Origin: Conidiobolus incongruus B7586
Lineage: Eukaryota > Entomophthoromycota > Entomophthoromycetes > Entomophthorales > Conidiobolaceae
Assembly: GCA_000697335.1 (NCBI GenBank)
Contig: JNEM01015465.1
Coordinates: forward strand, 1 to 13,386
Direction of reading: 5' to 3'
Length of the DNA stretch: 13,386 nucleotides
Below, one piece after another: positions 1 through 9,535 of this stretch. The translations under genes were made by a program, and so were the position numbers. The notes beneath the pieces are model-generated. The model was not told where the DNA came from and did not search any database. It saw only the letters and a program-made list of their open reading frames with translations. The first letter of the stretch is position 1. Each line of letters starts with the position of its first letter.

Positions 1-2379
1 TTTATTTTATATTTAAGTAAAGAATGTAGAAAAACTTATTAATTTATATAAATCACGAATATAATAATCATAAATAAATTAATTAAAATATGAATTATAT
101 TTAATATTTAAATATAGTTTATATAATATATTAATATGATGATTTAAATTACAACTTTGATTTAATATTATATATTATATAGAGATTTTAATTTAATATA
201 TATTTACAAAATCAATTAATTTTACTGAACTCGAAATTAGCCATTAAAAAATATACTAACAAAATACATAATATCCTAATATTAATGTCATTAAATATAA
301 AATGATAAATATATAAATTGATCAGATTGATAAAAATATTTTTATATATTCACAGTATCAAATAATTTATTAATTTTCCTAATTTATTAAAATCGAATGG
401 TTTTATTATGAAAAATGATTAATAAGTTGAAATTTATATTTAATATATTGATGATAAATATATATCCAAATATTATTAACAAGTATTTTCAACTCAAATT
501 ATTATTTATTATTTAGATTTTATATAATTACCATTTTCAAATTATATATTGATTTCATTCAATAGTAAAATCTTCATTATTAAATTATTGATATCAATGA
601 TTTTTTTAATTTATATATTTCTTAATAAATTTTATTTGAAAAAATATTAATAAAAATAAAAATCAACAATATTAAGGTAATTTCAGTATTAAACAAAATG
701 TGATATTTGATTTAGAAATATATTTAACTGATATTCCTTATTTATAATTCGAATATCATAATTCTTTGTATAATAACATTTTAATATATCAAATATCAAT
801 ATAAAAATATTAACGATGCAATGAAATTTTGAACTTTGGTTAAATTGAATTAATATATAATGTGATTCAATTTATTAAGTTGTATCAAAAAATTATATAA
901 TGTCATTGATACACATATTGAATTAATTATAAAATTAATTTTGAGTTCAAAAATTAACCATCAAAAAAGTTCAAGAATATTTTGCATTACAATTATTATA
1001 TGGAAAAGATGAAAAACTGGATTTGAGATTCTAAAATATTATTGAATCAAAAATATAAAATGTTTTAAATGATTAATAATTAATAATTACAATTCAGTAT
1101 CAAATTTGAAAAATATTAAATTATTAGTTTTCTAAAAAATAAATTGATTGATCGATGATATATAGCATTATTAAAGAATCAAATTATGATGCATATTATA
1201 TTTAATAAATCATTTATAATAAGATTTAATATTAGAAGTTTCAAAATACTAATCTTATTACAAATAGGATGTTTTGTTGGTATTCAAAACTAAAAATTTA
1301 AGAGATTAAATTTACTTGGTTTTTTACATATAGCTGTCATATAAGTAATTTTTAAGTATATTTCAAAATCGATACAATGATACATTTACTGGTGTCCTTT
1401 TATATAATCACTAAAACATATTATCAATGATATTGAAAGAGAGATCAATTTATAAATGATCAACAAATATGATAAAATAACACTATCTCTCTTCTAAATT
1501 TTGCAATTCGTGTCATGATAATTAGGCAAGTTAATAGAGATATTTTTAACTGTTCTTATATAGTGCAAAATATTCTTTGAAAAATTGAAATAATTGAAAA
1601 AAACCGAGCTTTTGCTAGTTACATTAATTACTTAAAGATTTTAGTGAAAATAGTTGAATGCTAATTATCTTATCAAACAATTAACTGACTAAGTTTAGAC
1701 AATAAATAATCAATATGATTAGTAGCTGAATTCAATATAGGTAAATAATTGCAGTGTTATAGTTATAGTTTCCAAAAGGTTGATGTCAAGGTATCTATTA
1801 TTTCTATTTTGAGCAAAATATACTGAGTTTTCATTTATTTCACATATAAAGAAGGATATATGTGATAAACAATTTAAGCAGAGTATTAATATACTAAACA
1901 ATTAAATGATTGAGTTGGAAAAATTTAAGTTGTTAGTAATAATAACAATACATATATAGACTAAAGGATTAATTTCAAAATTATACGTTATAGAATGGAA
2001 TTAAATTCTAAAATATATTACATTTAAAAAAATTAAAATTATATCAAACTAGCTAAAGTACGTTCATGTAAATGAACTTAAATAATAAAATATATGACGC
2101 TGGAAATATTCTAGAATATATAATGTGAATCAATATAAGAGAAATGCAGTATTATGATCAGAACAAATTAATTTAATTGTATTATAAATTGTTAATATAA
2201 ATTTTTTTTATTAAAATTGGATATAAAATGATTAAAAATGTATTAATCAGTCGATTGGTGAATCTATCAAATGATTGGCTCAACCTAATGATTCATCTAA
2301 CCCAAAAATTTTTTAATAAGAATTTCAATATAAATATTAAACTCAGCTTATGCACTCTATTCGCTTACGTTGTATAAAT
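1..2379. other. AT-rich intergenic spacer with no recognisable gene
   Basis: Both strands are dominated by short A/T words with stops in every frame. The only longish open stretch, on the minus strand around 1719-1901, has no motif I recognise and is compositionally ordinary. No tRNA-like or rRNA-like GC-richer block is visible. CpG dinucleotides are scattered through it (for example near 55, 231, 393, 750, 1150, 1604, 2060 and 2097), unlike the CpG-free right end of the window. A short imperfect hairpin lies at 1437-1493. Confidence 0.7.
1437..1493. repeat. Short inverted repeat (9-bp arms, 39-nt loop)
   Basis: AAGAGAGAT at 1437-1445 is the exact reverse complement of ATCTCTCTT at 1485-1493, and the pairing extends by one more base with a bulge. 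The arms are unusually GA/CT-rich for this AT-rich spacer. It could be a hairpin or a relic of a small element end, or it could be chance. Confidence 0.3.
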
Positions 2380-2559
2380 TATCACAAACGAGCTCTTCAT
2401 TTTCTAAAAATCTCCTTCTTTTCGATTATATTCTAACTCGCTAACTCTAAGGAAATTCTTTGTACTCTTTATATACTTGATATTATTTTTACCTTTAGGT
2501 ATAAATTCAAATCATCTCCACTTTTTTAATTCACTGCTTAGTTTTTTAATTAGATCAAA
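2380..2559 (+). promoter_or_regulatory. Putative promoter / 5' UTR of the G3BP-like gene
   Basis: The base composition changes sharply here: about 2392-2470 is a C/T-rich tract on the + strand, unlike the A/T spacer to its left. A TATA-like TTTATATA sits at 2468-2475, about 85 nt before the start codon. Pyrimidine-rich tracts before the start are common in highly expressed fungal genes. This call rests on composition and position only; no transcription start can be read from the sequence. Confidence 0.35.
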
Positions 2560-3959
2560 ATGGCTGGAACTGTAAATAATTCTACTCAAAATCATTCTAC
2601 TGTTGAAAAGGTTGAATCTTATGAAGTTGGTTGGTTGTTTGTTCAACAATATTACTCTGTCTTGAATGAAGATCCTAGCCGTCTTCATTGTTTTTATACT
2701 AAAAAATCTACTCAAACCATTGGTGGCGAAGGAGAAAACGTTCCTTTATGCCATGGTCAACAGGTATTTTTTAATAACTTTACAATATTTAATTTATATA
2801 TAAATGTATATTATGATATAGGAAATTCATAATCGTTTTGTTGAACTTGATTTTCGCGATTGTCGTGTATTAGTTTCTAATGTTGATAGTCAAGCCTCTC
2901 TCGATGGCGGTATTATCATTCAAGTCTTAGGTGAAATAGCTAATAAAGGTGGCCCTTCTAAAAAATTTTGTCAAACTTTCTTTTTGGCTGAACAACCCAA
3001 TGGCTATTTTGTACTCAATGACATTTTCCGCTATTTAAAGGATGAAGTAGAGACAGACTATGAAGCTAATCCTTCATTAGATGAATCTTCTGAAATTGCT
3101 GATGCTCAACCTGTTGCAGCTCAATCCGAAGTTCCCAAAACAGAATCTTCTGCTCAACCTGAACAACCAGCAGCTCAACCTATCGCAGCTCCAGAGGCTC
3201 AGCAAATTAAGCCTAAAGCCACAGAAACTGCTCCTCCTAAGCAAGAAGTATCTGAGCCTAAATCCACTGTTGAGCCTGTGAAGGCCGAAAATAAGGCTTC
3301 TCCTTCTCATCCCACTGCTAAGCCTGAGTCTAAACCTGAAACTGCTGCTGCTTCCGCTCCTACTCCTTCCGCTCCTAAGAGTTGGGCTAATATGGCTGCT
3401 AACAACAGCGACAAATGGGGATCTCAAGTATCATCTACTCAAGGAATGGTTGCACCTGCTGCTAAGCCTCAAACCTCCGCTGGACCTACTTCATCCCAAC
3501 CCAATCGCAACTTAACTAACAAGGATAATCGCAACAAATCTGATGATTTTGTCGTTTACGTTCGTAATGTCAATGATACAATTTCACAGGAAGCACTTCA
3601 ACAAGCCTTTTCTGCCTTTGGATCAGTTAAGAGCATTGACATTGTCCATTCAAAGAACTCAGCCTTTGTTGAATATGAAGATACCGAGCATGTTAAAGCT
3701 GCTATTGCTCAAAACACCATCACTGTTAATGGTCATCAATTGATTGCTGAAAAGAAACGTAGCCGCCCTCCTCAAGGCTCATCTCAAACCGCTGGAAGTG
3801 GACCCAGAACTGGTTCTCAAGGTAACATAGTTATTTTAATGATTTGATTCATACTTACAGTGTCTAGGAGGACAATACGAAAGAAACAACTCTAGAAGAG
3901 GAGGAAGAGGAAACGCTCGCGGAGGACGTCCTTCTGGCGATAGACAACCTACTAAATAA
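2560..3959 (+). CDS. G3BP/Nxt3/Bre5-like protein: NTF2-like domain, RRM and RGG tail (431 aa)
   Basis: Exons are 2560-2763, 2822-3821 and 3868-3959; introns are 58 and 46 nt. Residues about 21-140 form an NTF2-like domain (GWLFVQQYY near the start, KKSTQTIGGEGE, then the FFLAEQPNGYFVLNDIFRY strand and helix). Residues about 140-308 are a low-complexity linker rich in A, P, Q, E and K, with a SWANM motif near residue 255 typical of this family. Residues about 309-385 are an RRM (RNP2 VVYVRNV, RNP1-like NSAFVEYE). The last 30 residues are Arg/Gly-rich (SRRGGRGNARGGRP). Family members (animal G3BP, fission yeast Nxt3, budding yeast Bre5) bind RNA, nucleate stress granules and partner a Ubp3-type deubiquitinase through the NTF2 fold; those roles are inferred here. 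The AUG at 2560 is the first one in frame ahead of the domain. Codons are richer in C than in the neighbouring genes, which suggests high expression. A possible poly(A) signal AATAAA lies at 4167-4172. Confidence 0.93.
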
Positions 3960-4736
3960 ATACTTCGTAGGAAACTCTATTCCCATCCGACACTTGCACT
4001 TTGATCACCATCTTACTAGGATTCTAATCTAATTCCCAATATATTTATCACACAAGTCACCAATGCATTTTTAAGAACATTTCTTTTGTTTCTATATCTT
4101 ATCAAGATCATCAGTCATTAAAAGCGTAAAAATATTTACAGCTTGTTAATACCATGATAAAACAATAATAAAATTTACTTGTATCAAATTTCACTATCAA
4201 TTTATATTACTACATTTGTTTGATTATATTATCTTCAATGTAGTTACAATTGATTTATATATATTTATTTAATTCCAAAACATACTGAGAGGTATAATTG
4301 TGCTGTTGAATAAAATATAAGTTTATTAAACCGATAATTATCATTTTATAAAATATATGAATTAAAAATCATAACCCTAATTTATCTGGTAAACTGTAAA
4401 ATGAGTAAATAGAAAATTGTATATTCTGAATATTATTTCGAATATTTTCAATATTTTATGAGTGATTACGATATTTTTACAATCACAATTATTATCAAAT
4501 GATTATTTAGAGATTAAAAATTTCAAATTTGTATAATATTTACATTTAAATTACATTTTTAGATGAAATTATATTTGTTAATAAAAATATGTTGCTTTGT
4601 GTTGGCCAATGAGATGTCTATTATAATCTTAAATATTACATCATTTAGCTTATTGATTTATTTTAAATTCATTTTATATGAATATGAAAGGATATCATAT
4701 TTTTCAGCAATATATCAACCTTATTATTTATTTTCA

Positions 4737-4778
<42 letters not shown>

Positions 4779-5129
4779 TTGGTATTGCATATGCTCAAAT
4801 TGAATTAAACATTTGCAATGGCCATGATATTCAACTATAAAATTATTTTGATTGCTGAATTTATTTGATTAAAAAGTCAAGAAAATATTTATGAAGTTTA
4901 ATAGAATATTTTTGAAATAAAGATGCTAATATTAATATTATGGATCATATATCATTAGCCAATATAATAAACACTAATTTAGCAAATAAATAATATTGAC
5001 TGAAGTAATTATTTTTAACTGATATTGTTTGAATATGAGGATTAAAGGTATTGTCCCATAATTGAAAATTTTAATATATAATATAAATAGGATGGTGTGG
5101 AATAAATTATTTTTATTATTTTTAATTAA
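3960..5129. other. AT-rich spacer between the G3BP-like and Fyv7-like genes
   Basis: The first part, to about 4172, should be the 3' UTR of the G3BP-like gene and ends near an AATAAA. The rest is A/T-rich with a long AT microsatellite at 4740-4775. An open frame across 4563-4808 exists only because the microsatellite encodes Ile-Tyr repeats; it has no coding character. Nothing else is recognisable. Confidence 0.7.
4740..4775. repeat. (AT)18 dinucleotide microsatellite
   Basis: This is a perfect run of 18 AT units lying in intergenic sequence between two genes. It is likely to vary in length between strains. Confidence 0.97.
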
Positions 5130-5907
5130 ATGAATATGAAAACAAATTCTAATAAAGCAAAATCAAAATACGACCCTAAAACCAAAACATACACTGGAAA
5201 AAGTAAATAACATTTATCATAATCATGAAAAATCTAACAATTTTTATTGAATAGTTCAAAAGATTAGAGAGAGGAAAAATTACACAGCGAAAATAAAGAC
5301 CAATTATCACAAAAAAGTTTTAGATAGCACGGCACCTGATATAGAACAAATTCCCGAATTTTATAAAGAGGTCCATATACTTAAATTTAATTTTGATATA
5401 TTTATTAAAATAATCATATTCAGATATTTGAAGAAGTGGATAAAGAAAAGGAAGCTAAACAATCTGAGCAAAATAACCAGAAGGAGAAAACAAAGGTATA
5501 TTGGTTATCATATTTTAAATTTTTAATATTAATTATTTTTAAAAAAAATTTAGAATCATTCTATTAGGTATTAATTTGAGCTTACATATCAACGTAAATA
5601 AATTTAACTTGTCTTAGATCTTCTTCTAAACCTAATCCCTTTAAGAAGATTATTCAAGAAAGAGAGAGAATTCAAAACGAAATTAAAAAGAAAAAAAAAG
5701 TAACCCTAGTTTTAAGACAGTTCTTCCATTTCATACTTACTTTGTATGTAGGAAAAAGATAGAGAGATCAAAGAAAAACTTCAACATAAAGAAGAATATG
5801 AAAAGACCAGAAAGAAGCAACGTTCTAAATTATTTCAAAGGGGAAAGAAAGGTCAATTGATATTATCTAATCATATTGATCATCTTTTAACGAAAATTCA
5901 AAAATAA
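5130..5907 (+). CDS. FYV7: Fyv7/TAP26-family rRNA-processing protein (170 aa, six exons)
   Basis: Exons are 5130-5202, 5255-5370, 5424-5495, 5554-5567, 5618-5699 and 5752-5907; introns are 52, 53, 58, 50 and 52 nt. The product is small, very basic and Lys/Glu-rich. Residues about 25-45 (KIRERKNYTAKIKTNYHKK) match the conserved N-terminal block of Fyv7. PNPFKK near residue 100 starts a charged helix of E, R and K. The C-terminus (QRGKKGQLILSNHIDHLLTK) matches the family ending, RTGQP...GPKIEDLLDKIK in budding yeast. Fyv7 is a nucleolar factor of small-subunit pre-rRNA processing; the yeast protein is similar in length. The 14-nt fourth exon is required: joining exon 3 directly to exon 5 meets a stop at once. 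Intron 1 has a CTAAC branch site at 5234-5238, and intron 2 has an atypical GTCCAT donor. Two in-frame AUGs (codons 1 and 3) could start translation. Confidence 0.85.
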
Positions 5908-6763
5908 TAATAATATATATCTTTTCCAAATTAATAATACGTTCTATTTATCCTTTTAATTATCATAGAATTCATATTTTAATAAATGTAATAAAAATTA
6001 TCGATATTTAACGTTCTCAAAGTTCACCAATCAATCTTTTCATTTATGTAATTATTTACGTGTTGAGATTTAACAAAAAAATCAAGATTGATCTTTACCA
6101 TTTTATCTAATGTTATAGGACATGTTCAATAATAATATCAATTAATCTATTATATCCTTAATTATTTGAATCTGGCTGAGTGAATTCAAATATAACATAT
6201 TATATTTAAAAATATATATAGTTCAATTTGATACAAAATGCCAAATTTTGATGAATGTAATAATAGATTCTCAAAAAATATATGTATTATAATTAATATG
6301 TTTCCTAAAGTAGGATCCTTCTAAATTTATATTTTTGAAAATTAGTTTATTAATCAATTTGTCAAATAAATTTTTTTATTGAATTTAAATTATTATATTA
6401 ATTAAACTTTTAAATATATAATCAGTTATATTTTATATTATTAAAATTATTTTATCAAGTATAAATTAGTAAATTTTTAGTATTAACTGTAAATTAATCC
6501 ATTTTTATCACAAACATCAAATATATAACTTATTTTAAGTTGAACCTGAGAATAATTAATTGTGAAAAGACCCTGATAAAATAAATTTACAGTCATATAT
6601 AATAATATAAGCAGTTAATGTGATTGGTTTAATTTTAAATATTTGTATTGATGTATTGTTAAATAATTAATAATCTTTTGTTCCTTTTAAGTACGTATCT
6701 TATATTTCCGAAATATAGTCAACTAATATATTAGTATTTTGTTTATTTTCATATCAAAATACT
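5908..6763. other. AT-rich spacer upstream of ATG9
   Basis: This holds the Fyv7-like 3' UTR and the ATG9 promoter. I see no gene, RNA or clear repeat, and no conspicuous TATA or poly(A) element that stands out from the background A/T sequence. Confidence 0.65.
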
Positions 6764-9064
6764 ATGAAACCAAGTACTTCTTTTCCAAAGTATACTAAAT
6801 TGGAGGACTTGGAGACTTTTCATGGAGAAAATTATCCATACGTTTCTCAACCCATTTATCCATCATATCCAATTAAACAGCAAGAAGACGATGAACAAGT
6901 GTTGATTGAACAACAAAGCGAAGAAGAAGAAGAAGAAGATATTTTGCCTAATAATCTACCTTATCCAACATTTCCTCTTAAAACCTTGAGATTTAATGGA
7001 GCTGTGAAAAGAAAGAAAAGATTAGAAAATGTTACACGTCCATATGACTTTAATTGGAATAAAGTAGGAGATTTGGATACATTTTTAGAGAGAGTTAGTA
7101 CTTTTTTATTTATTATTTATCAATTTTAATCTTATTTAATAATTTAGGTATATAATTATTATCACGAGAAAGGAATTTATTGTATTGCTCTTTCCAAAAT
7201 CTTAAACCTTATGTAATATTATTTATATGTATTAAGCTTAGTATACTAATTCTGATATGATATTTAGAACTGTTGCCTTTGTAGTTATAACTAGTGTAAT
7301 TTTGACACAGTGTATTGATTACAATCAGTTTAAACCTAAAAGTTCTTTATCTCAAGCCTGGAATTCAAAATGTCATGAAAAGTAATTACATATATTATTC
7401 CTTTAGAAATAGAATAATAATAACAATAATTTTGTAACAGTTTTAGTCCTTTATTCATATTCATATTGATATGTGTAGGATTGGTGTGGTTATTTCAAAC
7501 TATTATTTTAATTTATGAATTTCGAGACTATTTAGAAATTTATCATTTTTATACAAAGGTTTTAGGAATTCCAGAAGTAATATAATTATTTGAATCTTAT
7601 AATATAGTATTCATGCTCTTTATAGGAAGATATTTCAACTATTCATTGGGATAAAATTGTCAAGAAAATGGCTCGTCTTCCACCTCCAATCGTGCCTACT
7701 TCTGATGGGACGCTGCAACCTCAAAAACTGGACGTATACAATGTAGCTAATAGGATCTTAAAAAGGGAAAATTATTTAATATCCATTTTCAATCAAGATC
7801 TTCTAGATTTTTCTTTACCCTTACCATTTGGCATTCAAAAAACGTTATTCACAACCACCCTAGAATGGAACATTAAATTTGTAATATACAGTACCTTTTT
7901 GATAGCAGAGGAAATTTATTTAAAGGAGTGTTAAAGCCGGAAGAAAGACACAACTGGGCTAAACGATTAAGAATCAAATTCCAATTCATGGGGCTGGTTA
8001 ATTTTCTTTTCGGTCCACTTATCGTGGTATATTTTACAATCTATGCATTTATGAGATACTTCGATGAATATTATAAAAATCCCAAGCTAATAGGTATTCG
8101 TCAATACACTCTATTGGCCAAGTGGAAATTTCGGGAGTTCAACGAGCTTCCTCACTATTTTGAAAATAGAATTAACTCAAGCTACCCTATAGCTAGAGAC
8201 TATATTAGTCACTTTCCAAACCACATCACCACTATTTTAGTCAAATTTGTGTCTTTTATTTTTGGATCATTGGCTTCTATTTTGGGTGTGATCGCATTGA
8301 TTCATCCCGACTTGGCATTAGAGTTCGACCTCTCTCCAGAGAGAAGTATTATCTTTTATATTGGTATTTTTGCAACAATTCTTGCTATTTGTCGAGGTAT
8401 GATTCCTGAAGAAGACAATGTAGTTGATCCTGAGCATTGTCTTAATCAGCTTGTGGAGAAACTACACTACATGCCAAGAGCATGGATCGAAAGATTGCAC
8501 TCTGATCGCGTCAGAAGAGAGTTTTCGGTTTTATTTTCATACAAAGTTATCCATCTGTTGGAAGAAATTTATGGTATTTTATTCACCCCATTAATCTTGT
8601 GGCTGCGACTTCCCGATGCTTGTGAACAATTGGTCGATTTTTTAAAAGACAATACGTCTCATGTAGAAGGAATGGGATACCACTGCAGTCTTGCTCTTTT
8701 TGATGTCAGAAGACATGCAACACCACTTGATCCAACGTCCCCTCATCCTACATCTTATCACCTTTCCAAAAAAGGAAAAATGGAGAAGAGTTTACTTTAC
8801 TTCAAGCAAATGTATCCAGATTGGATTCCTCAAGATCCTGCCGGATCTTTGTATATACACCAAGTATTCGATCTAACCAAAAGTCAAATGAATACCATGT
8901 ATCAGTCTACAACATCTGAACACATGGATGACGAAGCCAATTTATCTCGATCAAATGATCAACTAAACTACTCCCAATTTTCTAATTATCAAGAGAAAAC
9001 AGGTGTTGGATTAGGAGTGATGGGACTCATGAATTTAATGTTTGAGAATCAATTTCATCGTTAG
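6764..9064 (+). CDS. ATG9: Autophagy-related protein 9, lipid scramblase (about 694 aa, five exons, one frame break)
   Basis: Exons are 6764-7093, 7148-7212, 7268-7381, 7441-7576 and 7626-9064; introns are 54, 55, 59 and 49 nt. Atg9 is the multispanning membrane protein of Golgi-derived vesicles that seeds the phagophore and scrambles phospholipids. Visible family landmarks: a cytosolic N-terminus with an acidic Glu run (about residues 53-62), GDLDTFLERVYNYYHEKGIY before the first membrane segment (about 131-150), a second segment (about 173-195), IHWDKIVKKM, TLEWN near 293, PEERHNWAKRLRIKFQFMG, membrane segments at about 335-358, 419-441 and 457-476, ISHFPNHITTILVKFVSF, and a C-terminal KMEKSLLYFKQMYPDW plus DPAGSLY. 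Intron 2 carries a TACTAAT branch site at 7244-7250. The reading frame breaks once in exon 5 at the T-run 7896-7900, where the family sequence continues in the next frame (STF, then FDSRGNLF). All conserved sequence on both sides is intact, so a sequencing or assembly slip is likely. The N-terminus is short compared with budding yeast Atg9. Confidence 0.95.
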
Positions 9065-9535
9065 ATTTGATTATTAAATAATGAATAGTTTCAATCAATA
9101 CATTTCACTCTAGATATTATAATACATCTGTCGATTGTATTAATATTTTCTGTCGAGCACTGAATCATTTGGACCCTTTGATTACAATAGATTGAAGCAT
9201 GTTATACCCAGAAATGTGTAATTTATTTTCAAACTCAAAATTAAACGTGTCTACTACAAAGATCCTATTATTATTGCTTTTTTACAAATATATAATCATT
9301 TTTCTGTTGATATTATTTAAACAAGGTGTATCAAAATCTAAGTGCATTTAAATAAAGATTTTTAATAAATAAATGAAATATTTTAAATTTATTTTCATAT
9401 ACAAATTTAAAAATTTTAGGATCTTAATAAATATCAATTAATCCCATAAATATTTAAATATCTAATATATATATATATATATCTCATCTTCATGTAATCA
9501 AAACGAATCAACGAGTATAAAACTGAATTGTTAGA
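9065..9535. other. ATG9-CWC27 intergenic region
   Basis: This contains the ATG9 3' UTR, with a plausible poly(A) signal AATAAA at 9351-9356 (about 290 nt after the stop), and then the CWC27 promoter. An (AT)9 run at 9465-9482 lies about 54 nt before the CWC27 start codon. No gene is seen. Confidence 0.65.
9465..9482. repeat. (AT)9 run in the CWC27 upstream region
   Basis: This is a perfect 18-base AT run, 53-71 nt before the CWC27 AUG. It could serve as a TATA-type element or be an ordinary microsatellite of this AT-rich genome; position alone supports the former. Confidence 0.85.

Noticed and set aside
851-871. AATATATAATGTGA-TCAAT words repeated near 2114-2133, and a similar ATTAATTTT...CCAT-AAAAAA pair near 220-250 and 935-967
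   Set aside because: The resemblance is short and imperfect and the composition is too biased to call diverged repeats by eye; a self-dotplot with a composition-matched null would be needed.
1719-1901. 60-codon open frame on the minus strand
   Set aside because: No recognisable domain, no neighbouring exon-like sequence; such lengths occur by chance in this spacer.
2369-2505. Possible 5' UTR intron (GTATAA near 2371 to CTTTAG near 2500) before the G3BP-like gene
   Set aside because: It would be about 130 nt, more than twice any intron supported here, and nothing in the sequence requires it.
3077-3427. 116-codon minus-strand and shorter shifted-frame open stretches across the G3BP-like gene
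   Set aside because: They are shadows of the low-complexity linker of the real gene and consist of simple Ser/Arg/Leu repeats.
4304-4330. GTTGAATAAAATATA shared with about 11473-11487, with similar flanking words (ATACTGA before, TTTTATAAAA after)
   Set aside because: It looked like a dispersed repeat, but at this AT content exact 15-base matches are expected many times by chance in 13 kb, and the flanks do not align without large gaps.
4563-4808. 81-codon open frame on the + strand
   Set aside because: It runs through the (AT)18 microsatellite, giving an Ile-Tyr repeat, and has no motif, no splice context and ordinary spacer composition on both sides.
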